DNA of 64,000 bases. It comes from SZUA-430 sp040080835. GTDB taxonomy: Bacteria > Pseudomonadota > Alphaproteobacteria > Micropepsales > Micropepsaceae. The stretch is taken from assembly GCA_040080835.1 (NCBI GenBank), contig JBEBHP010000005.1:62001-126000 (forward strand), read 5' to 3'. Both the position numbers and the translations under genes were made by a program. Below, piece by piece: positions 35,716 through 45,483 of the stretch. The number at the start of each line of letters is the position of its first letter. Position 1 is the first letter of the stretch. The notes under the pieces are model-generated. The model was not told the DNA's origin and did no database searches. It was given only the letters and a program-made list of their open reading frames with translations.

Positions 35716-36395
35716 CGGGTGGTGACAAGCGCCGGCGCAGTGCACTCTATGGAAGACGGCTGGGACGACCGCTAAGTTCGCACCAGCTGGAACTGATCCG
35801 CGATTTCTTGCCAGACGTATCGGTGCCCAAAGGCCAGATCGACTTGCACGCCCTGTTTCCAAATGCCAAGGCGTTCGGCCTTGAAGTTGGTTTCGGTGGG
35901 GGTGAGCATCTGGTGGCGCAAGCCCAGGCAAATCCCGAAACGGGTTTCATTGGCTGTGAGCCATTCGCAAATGGCGTCGCAAAGCTTTTGACTCAGATCC
36001 AAGCGCAGACCCTTGGCAATGTTCGCGTCGAGCCAGACGATGCACGCGATGTGCTCGACCGTTTGCCTGAATCGAGCCTTTCAACATTTTTTGTCCTGTT
36101 TCCGGATCCGTGGCCGAAATTGCGGCATCACAAGAGGCGCTTTATCCAAACTGCGACCCTGGATCAAATATCCAGGTTGCTGAAATCAGGTGGCGAGTTG
36201 CGGGTTGCGACCGACCACATGGATTATGCGCGATGGTCCCTGATGCATTTGATGCAGGACAGGCGGTTCAAATGGAGTGCCTCGCGTGCGGCGGATTGGC
36301 GCGCTCGTCCAACTGACTGGGTGCCGACGCGTTATGAGCAAAAGGCGCTGAATGCCGGCAGGTCCTGCGTTTACCTGAGATTTTTTCGGGTCTAA
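35667..36395 (+). CDS. trmB: tRNA (guanine-N7-)-methyltransferase
   Basis: The protein has up to 242 residues. The SAM-binding segment is LEVGFGGGEHLVAQAQ, the catalytic region is FVLFPDPWPKLRHHKRRF, and the C-terminal part is ATDHMDYARW. It forms m7G46 in tRNA. The GTG at 35667 overlaps metK by 49 bp; the conserved part begins at RRRSALYGRR after the metK stop, so the true start may be a non-standard codon closer to 35712. Confidence 0.92.
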   Translation: MGAHRPRSPVEECFRLTGGDKRRRSALYGRRLGRPLSSHQLELIRDFLPDVSVPKGQIDLHALFPNAKAFGLEVGFGGGEHLVAQAQANPETGFIGCEPFANGVAKLLTQIQAQTLGNVRVEPDDARDVLDRLPESSLSTFFVLFPDPWPKLRHHKRRFIQTATLDQISRLLKSGGELRVATDHMDYARWSLMHLMQDRRFKWSASRAADWRARPTDWVPTRYEQKALNAGRSCVYLRFFRV

Positions 36396-36451
36396 CAAGG
36401 CTTTTCCGCTTGGCTTGATGGTCCGATTTCAGTACTTAGACACCTCTTTCC

Positions 36452-36472
36452 CGAACAAGATGAGCTTGTTCG
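36452..36472 (+). promoter_or_regulatory. Hairpin in the rimP-nusA operon leader
   Basis: CGAACAAG (36452-36459) pairs perfectly with CTTGTTCG (36465-36472) around ATGAG. It sits 64 bases before the rimP ATG, in the 140-bp gap after trmB. No T run follows, so it is more likely a leader structure than a terminator. Confidence 0.4.
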
Positions 36473-36535
36473 CTGGCTGGTTCGCAAGATCAGCCCAGCG
36501 CGAGAAGCTTTTGTCTTGTGCCAATCGGAACCTGA

Positions 36536-37069
36536 ATGATCACGCGTGCTGACGAACTCGAGGAACTAATTGCCCCCATCGTGGAAGCGTTGGGGTACTC
36601 GCTCGTGCGCGTGCGAATGACAGGTGCTGTTCGTCCCACGCTTCAGGTTATGGCCGAGCGGAGTGACGGTACAATGCATGTCGATGATTGCGCTGCCATA
36701 AGCGATGCGATCTCGACGGCATTCGAGCAACACGATCCGATCGACGGCGAGTATGTGCTTGAGGTTTCTTCACCGGGCATCGATCGGCCGCTGACGCGTC
36801 GGCGTGACTTTGAAGACTATGCCGGGCACGAAGCCCGGATCGATCTGAAGTACCCGCTTGAGGGTCGGAAGCGTGTCAAATGCCTGCTCAAAGGGCTGCG
36901 CGGGGAGGACGTCATCGTTGAAACGGACCTCGGTCCGGAGAAGGGCGTCTGTGAATTTGCAATTCCGTATTCTGCTGTTGGTGAAGCCAAACTGGTATTG
37001 ACCGATGTGCTGATTGAACAAGACCTGAAAAAACGAAAGCAAGCCGATAAACCGGCGAAATCGAGGTAA
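36536..37069 (+). CDS. rimP: Ribosome maturation factor RimP
   Basis: The protein has 177 residues. LEELIAPIVEALGYSLVRVR begins the N-terminal domain, then VDDCAAISDAISTAFEQHDP and YVLEVSSPGIDRPLTRRRDF, which mark RimP. It helps 30S maturation. It is the first gene of the rimP-nusA-ylxR-infB operon; nusA follows after 6 bp. Confidence 0.94.
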   Translation: MITRADELEELIAPIVEALGYSLVRVRMTGAVRPTLQVMAERSDGTMHVDDCAAISDAISTAFEQHDPIDGEYVLEVSSPGIDRPLTRRRDFEDYAGHEARIDLKYPLEGRKRVKCLLKGLRGEDVIVETDLGPEKGVCEFAIPYSAVGEAKLVLTDVLIEQDLKKRKQADKPAKSR

Positions 37070-37075
37070 TCCGAA

Positions 37076-38647
37076 ATGGCTGTTAGTGCAAACCGACTTG
37101 AACTGTTGCAGATCGCAGATGCGGTTGCTCGCGAAAAATCCATCGACAAGCAGATCGTGATCGCGGCGATGGAGGAAGCCATTCAGAAGGCAGCAAAGTC
37201 GCGCTACGGGCAAGACAACGAAATCAAGGCCGAGATCGACCCAAAATCGGGCGAGACGCGCCTGCACCGGTTGCGTCAGGTGGTCGACAAGATCGAAAAC
37301 GAAGCAACGGAAATAACACTGGATGAAGCCCAGATTCGAAATCCTGCTGCCGAGACTGGCGATGTGATAGCGGAACCGCTGCCGCCTATCGACTTTGGCC
37401 GCATCGCTGCGCAGGCCGCCAAGCAGGTCATTTTCCAGAAGGTGCGGGATGCGGAACGCGAAAAGCAGTTTGAAGAATACAGGGATCGCGTCGGTGAAAT
37501 CGTGCATGGCACGGTCAAACGCGTCGAATACGGCAATGTGGTTGTAGACCTTGGGCGAGGTGAAGCATTCGTGCGCCGGGATGAGTTGCTGCCTCGCGAA
37601 ACGTTCCGTACTGGCGACCGTATCCGCGCCTATATTTACGACGTGCGCCGCGAAGCGCGGGGGCCCCAAATTTTCCTGTCGCGCACGCATACGCAATTCA
37701 TGGCCAAGCTGTTCGCGCAGGAAGTGCCTGAGATCTACGATGGTATCATCGAGATCCGTTCCGTTGCCCGCGATCCGGGTTCACGCGCGAAGATCGCTGT
37801 GATCTCAAAGGACTCTTCGATAGATCCTGTTGGCGCTTGCGTGGGTATGCGCGGCAGTCGCGTGCAAGCGGTTGTTCAGGAGTTGCAGGGCGAGAAAATC
37901 GATATCATTCCCTGGTCACAAGATCCGGCAAACTTTGTCGTGAACGCGCTTGCTCCGGCAGAAGTCTCCAAGGTTGTTCTTGATGACGATGCGCACAGGA
38001 TCGAAGTCGTGGTGGGCGACGACCAGTTGTCCCTTGCGATCGGCCGCAGAGGACAGAATGTCAGGCTGGCTTCGCAACTGACGGGTTGGCAAATCGACAT
38101 TCTGACGGAAGCAGAAGAATCCGAACGGCGTCAGGAACAATTCCGAAAGCGGACAGACTTGTTCATGAACTCGCTGGATGTCGACGAAACGCTGGCCCAG
38201 CTTCTTGCGTCGGAGAACTTCTCGGCGGTTGAAGACCTGGCCTATGTCGTCACGGAAGAGCTTGCAGAGATCCAGGGCATCGGAGAAGAAACGGCACAGG
38301 AACTTCAGAAACGGGCTCTCGAATTCCTTGAGCGCCAGAATGAAGTCTTCGACAAAAAGCGCAAGGAACTTGGTGTGGAGGATTCCGTCCTGCAGGTTGA
38401 AGGCATCACGCCGGCGATGGCTGCGGCTCTTGGAGACGGCGGCGTGAAGACACTTGAAGACCTTGCTGGATGCGCGACTGACGATCTTGTTGGCTGGAAT
38501 GAGACCGTCAACGGTGAGCGCAAGCACTTTGCCGGCATGCTTGAGCCTCTCGGCACGAATGCAGAGGACGCGAATGCCATTATCATGGCTGCGCGTGTCG
38601 CTGCCGGATGGGTCGACGCTCCAGCCAAGCCGGAGACTGACGCTTAG
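37076..38647 (+). CDS. nusA: Transcription termination/antitermination protein NusA
   Basis: The protein has 523 residues. The N-terminal RNA-polymerase-binding domain is followed by S1 (GTVKRVEYGNVVVDLGRG), two KH domains (GACVGMRGSRVQAV, then LAIGRRGQNVRLASQL) and C-terminal acidic/HhH repeats of the alphaproteobacterial type. It controls pausing, termination and antitermination. The stop overlaps the next GTG by 1 bp. Confidence 0.96.
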   Translation: MAVSANRLELLQIADAVAREKSIDKQIVIAAMEEAIQKAAKSRYGQDNEIKAEIDPKSGETRLHRLRQVVDKIENEATEITLDEAQIRNPAAETGDVIAEPLPPIDFGRIAAQAAKQVIFQKVRDAEREKQFEEYRDRVGEIVHGTVKRVEYGNVVVDLGRGEAFVRRDELLPRETFRTGDRIRAYIYDVRREARGPQIFLSRTHTQFMAKLFAQEVPEIYDGIIEIRSVARDPGSRAKIAVISKDSSIDPVGACVGMRGSRVQAVVQELQGEKIDIIPWSQDPANFVVNALAPAEVSKVVLDDDAHRIEVVVGDDQLSLAIGRRGQNVRLASQLTGWQIDILTEAEESERRQEQFRKRTDLFMNSLDVDETLAQLLASENFSAVEDLAYVVTEELAEIQGIGEETAQELQKRALEFLERQNEVFDKKRKELGVEDSVLQVEGITPAMAAALGDGGVKTLEDLAGCATDDLVGWNETVNGERKHFAGMLEPLGTNAEDANAIIMAARVAAGWVDAPAKPETDA

Positions 38648-39303
38648 TGGCACGACAGGCCTCCCACAGCGCCAAAACCAAAACGGAAGATGAAGGCGCC
38701 GAAGGTCCACTTCGGCGCTGCATCGCTTCTGGTGAGGTGAAGGCGCCAGAAGCGATGATCCGGTTTGTTATCGGTCCGGACCAGAGTGTCGTCCCCGATA
38801 TTGCACAGAAGCTTCCGGGACGAGGCTATTGGCTGACCGCAGACAAGGCCGTGATCCTGAAGGCGCTGGAGCGCGATGCTTTCTCGAAAGCGGCGAAAGC
38901 CAAAGTGAGCGCATCACCAGACCTGGCGCAACTGGTTGAAAGCCTGCTTGTGCGACGATGCGGAGAATTGCTGGGGTTGGCGAAGAGGGCGGGGGGCATC
39001 ACCCTCGGATTTGTAAAGGTCGAAAATGTGCTGCGACGTCAGGCGGGGCGTATCGCCGCATTGGTGGAGGCTTCCGACTCCGGTGGCGCGGATCGTGGAA
39101 AGTTGGTCTCGTACGTGCGGCGGAATGGCGGTATTCGGGTGATTGGCTGCTTAACCGATGCGGAAATCGGCTTGGCATTGGGCCGTGAAAATGTGGTACA
39201 TGCTGCCCTTACCCAAAGCCCTCTCGCGGACCGGTTCATTGTTGAGGCAGAGAGGCTTGGGGGCTTCCGTGTCTTGTGTCCACCCGATTGGGGCGCGGCT
39301 TAG
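38647..39303 (+). CDS. YlxR (DUF448) - L7Ae fusion RNA-binding protein
   Basis: The protein has 218 residues. The first half is a YlxR/DUF448 domain (RRCIASGEVKAPEAMIRFVI, then LPGRGYWLTAD). The second half is an L7Ae/L30e-like fold (LLGLAKRAGGITLGFVKVEN). The fusion is standard between nusA and infB in alphaproteobacteria and is thought to bind RNA; its role is not settled. Confidence 0.9.
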   Translation: MARQASHSAKTKTEDEGAEGPLRRCIASGEVKAPEAMIRFVIGPDQSVVPDIAQKLPGRGYWLTADKAVILKALERDAFSKAAKAKVSASPDLAQLVESLLVRRCGELLGLAKRAGGITLGFVKVENVLRRQAGRIAALVEASDSGGADRGKLVSYVRRNGGIRVIGCLTDAEIGLALGRENVVHAALTQSPLADRFIVEAERLGGFRVLCPPDWGAA

Positions 39304-39374
39304 AACCGCGAAGCCGGTTGCATTTGAATGTTTCGAACTCGAAGACGATAGAAGACAAGGATTGAAAGGCGCGC

Positions 39375-42137
39375 ATGACTGACAACAAGACTCCAGAAGG
39401 CGAAAAAACTCTTCATGCCTCTGGTGCGCCCAAAACCTTGTCTGTGAAGCGTCCCGAGACCGGAGTGGTTCGCCAGGCATTCAGCCACGGCCGCTCAAAA
39501 GCTGTAGTCGTCGAGATCAAACGACCTTCCGTTGTTCGACCTGGTGCAAAGGCGGAGACCGGCAAAGCTGGCTCCGGAAGCGAGGCTCCAAGGCCTGAAG
39601 TTGCGGCGGCCCCGGCGCCAGTTGCGGCTCCTTCCAACAAGCCTTCAAAGCCCGCGCCTGTGCAGCCTAAATCTGGCGGCATGGTTTTGCGAACTCTTAC
39701 CGAAGAAGAAAAGGTTGCCCGTTCGCGAGCGCTGAAAGATGCTCGCATTGCTGAGGAAGAAGAGCGTCGCCGAGCCCAGGAAGAAGCCAAGCGCCGCACG
39801 GAAGAAGATGAGCGTCTTGGTCGCGAGCGTGAAGCTCTCGCAAAGCGAAAGATCGAAGAAGACTCCCGTCGCGTTATCGAGGATGAAGTACGTCGCAAGG
39901 CCGATGGAGAGGCTCGCCGAAGGCCTGATACCGGCGACGATGGTCAGGTTTCGACTGCTTCCAAGCCACAAGTCCGGTCGTCTGCTCCGTCATCTGCCCC
40001 GCAGCGCTCAACACGTCCGTCTGGCGCTCCGACGGGTGGCAGACCATCGCCAGGCGGTGCGCCGTCTTCGCCATCATCGCGGCCACAAACTCCTTCCAGA
40101 GCGCCGCTCGCAGGTGCTGCAGCGCCAGGTGTTCGCCGGCCGCAACAGGGTGACGACGATGATCGTCGTCGCGCTGGTGGTGGTGGCGGCAAAGGCGCGC
40201 CTGTGAAGCCAGCGGCCGCTCCGCGCAAAGGTGGAGATGAACGCCGCGTCGGCAAGCTTTCCGTTGTGACGGCGCTGGATGAGTCAGAGCGCGTCCGTTC
40301 GATCGCTGCCTACAAGCGCCATGTCCAGCGTGCTCAGCGCGCGCAGATGGGAAACAAGGAAAGCGAAGCGCCACAAAAAATCATTCGCGATGTGGTCATT
40401 CCTGAATCGATCACGGTGCAGGAACTTGCGAACCGAATGGCGACACGCGCCGTCGATATCATCAAGAACCTGATGAAGCAGGGGCAGATGGTGACGATCA
40501 ACACGTCGCTTGACGCCGATACTGCACAACTGATTGCCGAAGAATTCGGTCACACCGTCAAGCGGGTTGCGGAAGCAGACGTTCTTGCGGGACTGTCCGG
40601 TGATACGGATGCCGATGAGAACATGGTGCCGCGTGCACCAGTCGTAACCATCATGGGGCACGTCGACCACGGCAAGACGTCGCTGCTTGATGCCCTTCGC
40701 CAGACTGATGTGGCGGCTGGAGAAGCGGGTGGCATTACCCAGCATATCGGTGCCTATCAGGTTACGCTGCCGTCGAAGCAGAAGATCACATTCCTCGATA
40801 CGCCAGGCCATGCCGCATTCACGGCGATGCGCGCCCGTGGTGCCAAAGTTACAGATATCGTCATTCTGGTCGTGGCTGCCGATGACGGTGTCATGCCCCA
40901 GACGATCGAAGCGATCAATCACGCGAAGGCTGCGAAGGTTCCGATCATTGTCGCCATCAACAAGATCGACAAACCCGGTGGGCAGCCTGACCGCGTCAAG
41001 ACCGAGTTGCTGAGCCACGAGATCGTGGTTGAGTCCATGGGTGGTGATACGCAGGCTATTGAAGTTTCGGCGACAAAGAAGATCAATCTGGACAAGCTCG
41101 AAGAGGCCATCCTGCTTCAGGCGGAAGTGCTGGACCTCAAGGCCAATCCGAACCGCCCTGCAATGGGCGCGATTGTTGAGGCCAAGCTCGACAAGGGGCG
41201 GGGACCGGTGGCGACTGTTCTGGTTGCACGTGGCACTATCAAGGTTGGCGACATCGTTGTCGCGGGTGCCGAATGGGGGCGCGTCCGTGCCCTGGTGAAC
41301 GAGCGCGGGGAGCAAGTTCCAAGCGCGGGTCCGTCCGAGCCCGTGGAAATCCTGGGACTGTCGGCAGCGCCACAAGCGGGCGATGACTTTGCTGTCGTTG
41401 ACAGTGAAGGCCGCGCCCGTGAAGTCGCCGATTTCCGTGCCCGCAAGAACAAGGAAGCCCGCAACCGTGCCAGCGGCCGTGCTTCGCTGGACCAGGTGCT
41501 GGCAGCCAAAGGGGCTGGCGAGGTGAAATTCCTGCCGCTCGTCGTCAAGTCGGACGTGCAGGGTTCGGTCGAGGCGATCTCGGCAGCCCTTTCGCAGCTG
41601 TCGACTGATGAGGTCAAGGCGCAGGTGCTGCATGCCGGCGTCGGTGGCGTGACACAAAGCGACATCATCCTGGCTCGTGCGTCTGGAGCGCCGATCATCG
41701 CGTTCAACGTTCGCGCCACGGCAGAAGCCCGTGATATGGCGAAGCGCGATGGCGTGGAGATCCGGTACTACTCGATCATCTACAACATCATTGATGACAT
41801 CAAAGCGGCCATGTCGGGCCTGCTGCCGCCGACGTTGCGTGAAAACTTCCTTGGCTACGCTGAAATTCTCGAAGTCTTCAATATCACCAAGGTTGGCAAG
41901 GTTGCCGGTTGCCGCGTGACTGAAGGCAAGGTTCTGCGCGGCAACAAAGTCCGCCTGTTGCGTGACAACGTCGTGATCCACGAAGGCACACTGTCGACGC
42001 TGAAGCGCTTCAAGGACGAAGTGAAAGAGGTCGTGGTTGGTCAGGAATGCGGCATGGCATTCGAGAACTACCAAGACATCCAGAAGGGCGACCAGATCGA
42101 GTGCTTCGAGGTCGAGACCGTGAAACGAACGCTGTAA
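39375..42137 (+). CDS. infB: Translation initiation factor IF-2
   Basis: The protein has 920 residues. A long charged and proline/alanine-rich N-terminal region (about residues 1-300, with arginine/glutamate helices) leads to the IF2_N domain (ITVQELANRMATRAVDIIKN). The GTPase follows with VTIMGHVDHGKTSLLD, FLDTPGHAAF and NKIDKPG. It brings fMet-tRNA to the 30S subunit. The sulfotransferase gene follows after 21 bp instead of rbfA. Confidence 0.97.
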   Translation: MTDNKTPEGEKTLHASGAPKTLSVKRPETGVVRQAFSHGRSKAVVVEIKRPSVVRPGAKAETGKAGSGSEAPRPEVAAAPAPVAAPSNKPSKPAPVQPKSGGMVLRTLTEEEKVARSRALKDARIAEEEERRRAQEEAKRRTEEDERLGREREALAKRKIEEDSRRVIEDEVRRKADGEARRRPDTGDDGQVSTASKPQVRSSAPSSAPQRSTRPSGAPTGGRPSPGGAPSSPSSRPQTPSRAPLAGAAAPGVRRPQQGDDDDRRRAGGGGGKGAPVKPAAAPRKGGDERRVGKLSVVTALDESERVRSIAAYKRHVQRAQRAQMGNKESEAPQKIIRDVVIPESITVQELANRMATRAVDIIKNLMKQGQMVTINTSLDADTAQLIAEEFGHTVKRVAEADVLAGLSGDTDADENMVPRAPVVTIMGHVDHGKTSLLDALRQTDVAAGEAGGITQHIGAYQVTLPSKQKITFLDTPGHAAFTAMRARGAKVTDIVILVVAADDGVMPQTIEAINHAKAAKVPIIVAINKIDKPGGQPDRVKTELLSHEIVVESMGGDTQAIEVSATKKINLDKLEEAILLQAEVLDLKANPNRPAMGAIVEAKLDKGRGPVATVLVARGTIKVGDIVVAGAEWGRVRALVNERGEQVPSAGPSEPVEILGLSAAPQAGDDFAVVDSEGRAREVADFRARKNKEARNRASGRASLDQVLAAKGAGEVKFLPLVVKSDVQGSVEAISAALSQLSTDEVKAQVLHAGVGGVTQSDIILARASGAPIIAFNVRATAEARDMAKRDGVEIRYYSIIYNIIDDIKAAMSGLLPPTLRENFLGYAEILEVFNITKVGKVAGCRVTEGKVLRGNKVRLLRDNVVIHEGTLSTLKRFKDEVKEVVVGQECGMAFENYQDIQKGDQIECFEVETVKRTL

Positions 42138-42158
42138 GCAGCGTTCGTTCGCCGCTGA

Positions 42159-43778
42159 ATGAGCAACCAGAGATCACTCGCTCAACTGCTGCAGTTCGCG
42201 GCTGACTTTTTTCAACGACGGGCGTTTGCGGAAGCTGAACGCACTGCGAGGGATGTGCTCGCGCGGTTTGGAAACGAACCCAACGCGCTCATGATCCTGG
42301 GGCTCGTGCATCTGGAGCAGGGCGACGCTGCCGGTGCGGTAGAATGCCTGACGCACGCCAAGCGACTTAATCCCGGCCACATTCATGTTTTGACAAATCT
42401 TGGTGTCGCGCTTCGCGCGCAGGGGCGGCTGCTGGAGGCACAGCTCAATCTCGAAGCTGCCGTTCAGATTGATCCAGCCTTTGCGCCAGCGCATAACAAT
42501 CTGGGCAATGTCCACCTGGACCTCGAGCAACGCGAGGAGGCTGTGAGAAGCTATGAGCGCGCCGTCGCGCTTCAGCCGATGAATGCGGACGCACTTGCAA
42601 ACCTGGCGCGTCTTGCGGAAGAAGGACACCGTCTGGAGGACGCCGCAGCGTTGTCCTCGCGTGCCTTATCCGTCATTCCGGGGCACGTCCAGGCGTCCCT
42701 TACTCGCGCGCGCGTGCGGCAACGGCAGGGCGACCTGAGCGGTGCTGTGACCGAGTTTCAGACTTTGCTGTCGGGTTCCCAGGTTCCACCCAACGTTCGT
42801 TCCATTGCGCACGGGTATTTGGGCGAATGCCTTGAGCGGCTATCCAGGTATTCCGATGCGTTCGCGCAGTTCCAGCTGTCCAATGAGGTACAGCAACACC
42901 TTCACGAAAATGCATTTGGGGGTGATGGCGACTACTTGTCGCCAAAACGGGTGGACGAGCTCATCGCGTTCATGGCGCGCGCTGACGCGCGCCTCTGGAG
43001 CGCGTCGCCTCCGGTTGAGCGCGTGCCTGTGTTCCTGGTCGGATTCCCACGCTCGGGCACGACGCTGCTGGACCAGATCCTTTCATCGCACCCACAAATA
43101 ACCGTTCTCGAAGAGCGAGATACGTTCATCGACGTCTGCAAAGCGCTGATGGTTCCCGGGGACAAGTTCGATTTCTGGGCGGATCTCGCCTCGCACCAGG
43201 TCGAGCATCTTCGTGCGCTGTACTGGCGGCAGGTGGAAACGGGGATGAAAGGTCAGGTCATCAAGCCTGTTTTTGTCGACAAGCTGCCATTGAATGCTGT
43301 CATGCTGCCACTGATCCATCGCCTGTTTCCGACCGCGAAAATCATCCTTGCATTGCGTGATCCGCGAGATGCGGTGTTGAGTTCTTTCCAGCAACGCTTT
43401 GGCATGAACGCTGCCATGTTCCAGATGTTGAGGCTCGACACAGCTGCCGCTTACTACGACAAGGTGTTTTCGCTTGTACGGCTTTGCAGCGAGCGACTGC
43501 CGCTAACTGTATTCCGGATCCGGTACGAAGATCTGGTGGCAGATTTTGACAGGGAGATTGGTGGTCTCCTGCAATTTCTGGAGCTTGGCTGGGATGACAA
43601 TGTCCGCAACTATGTCGTTACCGCGAAATCCAGACGGTTAAACACGCCAAGTGCGACGCAGGTCGTTCAGCCAATCTACTCATCGTCAGTGGGCAAATGG
43701 CGCAACTATCAGCCGCAAATGGTCGGAATTCTGCCAGTGCTGGCGCCGTGGGTTGCGGCGTTTGGTTACGAGGCCTGA
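42159..43778 (+). CDS. TPR domain-sulfotransferase fusion protein
   Basis: The protein has 539 residues. Residues about 10-220 hold around five TPR repeats (ALMILGLVHLEQGDAAGAVE, then APAHNNLGNVHLDLEQREEA). Residues about 280-510 form a sulfotransferase domain. The 5'-phosphosulfate loop is FLVGFPRSGTTLLDQIL and the 3'-phosphate region is LALRDPRDAVLSSF. Such proteins use PAPS; the TPR part probably holds the acceptor, which may be a protein or sugar. No signal peptide is seen. It sits in the infB-rbfA gap, 21 bp after infB, so it should be cotranscribed with translation genes. Confidence 0.88.
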   Translation: MSNQRSLAQLLQFAADFFQRRAFAEAERTARDVLARFGNEPNALMILGLVHLEQGDAAGAVECLTHAKRLNPGHIHVLTNLGVALRAQGRLLEAQLNLEAAVQIDPAFAPAHNNLGNVHLDLEQREEAVRSYERAVALQPMNADALANLARLAEEGHRLEDAAALSSRALSVIPGHVQASLTRARVRQRQGDLSGAVTEFQTLLSGSQVPPNVRSIAHGYLGECLERLSRYSDAFAQFQLSNEVQQHLHENAFGGDGDYLSPKRVDELIAFMARADARLWSASPPVERVPVFLVGFPRSGTTLLDQILSSHPQITVLEERDTFIDVCKALMVPGDKFDFWADLASHQVEHLRALYWRQVETGMKGQVIKPVFVDKLPLNAVMLPLIHRLFPTAKIILALRDPRDAVLSSFQQRFGMNAAMFQMLRLDTAAAYYDKVFSLVRLCSERLPLTVFRIRYEDLVADFDREIGGLLQFLELGWDDNVRNYVVTAKSRRLNTPSATQVVQPIYSSSVGKWRNYQPQMVGILPVLAPWVAAFGYEA

Positions 43779-43825
43779 TTGGCGCTTGGAAAGACGGGGC
43801 GGTGCTTATAGAAGCCAACTCAATC

Positions 43826-44248
43826 ATGACCAGAAAATCATCCAAGCAACCTCATGGACCCAGCCAGAGACAACTCCGCGTGGCGGAAGAAATCCGTCAC
43901 ATTCTGGCCGGCGTGCTCATGCGCGGAGAACTGCGTGATCCCGTGCTGTCTGGCGTGTCGGTCACGATCTCCGAAGTTCGCATCAGCCCCGACCTTCAGA
44001 ATGCGACCGCTTATGCGATGCCGCTGGGCGGCGCACTCATTGGTGAAGTGCTGAAAGCACTGAACAAGTCTGCTCCTTTCCTGCGGTCGCAGGTCGGCAA
44101 GTCGCTGCAGCTTCGCTATACGCCAACCATCAATTTTGTCGAAGACACTACCTTTGACGAGGCGCACCACATCGAAGAGCTTTTGCGCTCGGAGAAAGTT
44201 GCCCGCGACCTGCGGACCAAGGACAGCCAGGACGATGGCGAGGCGTAA
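43826..44248 (+). CDS. rbfA: Ribosome-binding factor A
   Basis: The protein has 140 residues. QRQLRVAEEIRHILAGVLMR opens the KH-like fold, followed by VSVTISEVRISPDLQNATAY and LRYTPTINFVEDTTFDEAHH. It is needed for 16S rRNA 5'-end maturation. I placed the start at the ATG 43826; the longer open frame overlaps the end of the sulfotransferase gene. It overlaps truB by 14 bp. Confidence 0.94.
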   Translation: MTRKSSKQPHGPSQRQLRVAEEIRHILAGVLMRGELRDPVLSGVSVTISEVRISPDLQNATAYAMPLGGALIGEVLKALNKSAPFLRSQVGKSLQLRYTPTINFVEDTTFDEAHHIEELLRSEKVARDLRTKDSQDDGEA

Positions 44249-45179
44249 GGGCGATCCGGTCCATGGGTGGTTCGTTCTCAACAAGCCCGTCGGCATCACA
44301 TCCACCAAGGCGCTGTCGATCGTGCGCCGGTTGCTGAATGCCAACAAGGCCGGGCATGCAGGTACGCTTGATCCTCTTGCCGATGGCGTGTTGCCGCTTG
44401 CCTTTGGCGAAGCAACGAAGACAGTCCCCTATCTCGTGGATGCCCGGAAGTCCTATCGTTTCACCGTTCGCTGGGGTGAGGAAACGTCAACCGATGATCG
44501 CGAAGGTCACGTGGTTCGCAGCAGCGATCTCAGGCCCGCGTTCGAAGACGTTGTGCGGGTGTTGCCGACTTTCATCGGTCGGGTGCTGCAAGTGCCACCG
44601 GCGTTCTCCGCGATCATGGTCGACGGCGAACGTGCCTATGATCTGGCGCGGGACGGGGTCGAGGTGGTGCTGCAGGCGCGGGAGACCGACATCTACCGGA
44701 TCGAGATCGTTGCGACCCCGGACGCCAGCCACACGAGCTTTGAGATGACGTGCGGCAAAGGGACCTATGTGCGGGCCTTCGCGCGGGATATCGGCCGTGC
44801 GCTGGGCTGCTTTGGGCATGTGGTGGCGTTAACCCGTACTGCGGTAGGGCCGTTCAACCTTTCCCTGGCGATTTCGCTGGAAATGCTTGAGGAATCTGCT
44901 AAAGACGGCGCCGCCAAGCGCAGCCTCATGCCGCTTGCGACCGTGCTGGACGACATCCCGGCACTGGCCGTAACCGACCAGGAGGCCTCTCAGCTCAGGC
45001 TGGGCAGGGCAATTCTGGCGCGTGGTCGTCTTTCTCTTCACGAAGGGGCAGGCATGGAAGGTGGGGCGTTCGCGCCGACACCGGTCTATTGCCGCAGCCG
45101 TTCTGGCGATCCGATTGCGATCACCAGCTTCGAGTTGGGGGAGCTGAAGCCAACCCGTGTGTTCAACTTTTCAAATTGA
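44235..45179 (+). CDS. truB: tRNA pseudouridine(55) synthase
   Basis: The protein has 314 residues. The catalytic Asp is in GHAGTLDPLADGVLPLAFG, and CGKGTYVRAFARDIGRALG is the second TruB motif. It makes pseudouridine 55 in tRNA T-loops. The ATG at 44235 lies inside the end of rbfA; the conserved N-terminus (VHGWFVLNKPVGITSTKAL) begins soon after it. Confidence 0.95.
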   Translation: MARRKGDPVHGWFVLNKPVGITSTKALSIVRRLLNANKAGHAGTLDPLADGVLPLAFGEATKTVPYLVDARKSYRFTVRWGEETSTDDREGHVVRSSDLRPAFEDVVRVLPTFIGRVLQVPPAFSAIMVDGERAYDLARDGVEVVLQARETDIYRIEIVATPDASHTSFEMTCGKGTYVRAFARDIGRALGCFGHVVALTRTAVGPFNLSLAISLEMLEESAKDGAAKRSLMPLATVLDDIPALAVTDQEASQLRLGRAILARGRLSLHEGAGMEGGAFAPTPVYCRSRSGDPIAITSFELGELKPTRVFNFSN

Positions 45180-45190
45180 GGACCAAACCG

Positions 45191-45460
45191 ATGTCGTTAA
45201 ACGCAGAACGCAAGCTGGAAGTAGTCCAGCAATTCGCGATCAAGTCGGGCGATACAGGCTCACCGGAAGTTCAGATCGCAGTACTCTCCGAGCGCATCAA
45301 CGGCCTGACCGATCACTTCAAGAGCCACGTGAAGGACAACCACTCCCGTCGCGGCCTCCTGAGGATGGTGTCCACGCGCCGCAAGCTGCTCGACTATCTC
45401 AAGAAGATTGACAAGGTTCGTTACGACACGATCATCTCGAAGCTAGGCCTGCGCCGATAG
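45191..45460 (+). CDS. rpsO: 30S ribosomal protein S15
   Basis: The protein has 89 residues of typical S15 sequence (SGDTGSPEVQIAVLSERING, then DNHSRRGLLRMVSTRRKLLD). It binds 16S rRNA in the platform. The ATG at 45191 is 11 bp after the truB stop with GAGGA just upstream. An inverted repeat with a short T run follows at 45484-45503. Confidence 0.97.
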   Translation: MSLNAERKLEVVQQFAIKSGDTGSPEVQIAVLSERINGLTDHFKSHVKDNHSRRGLLRMVSTRRKLLDYLKKIDKVRYDTIISKLGLRR

Positions 45461-45483
45461 TTTCGCCCGTTGCATTCCAGATG

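Noticed and set aside
40284..42074. 596-codon minus-strand ORF opposite infB
   Set aside because: It is a shadow of the GC-rich, codon-biased infB gene, without domain features.
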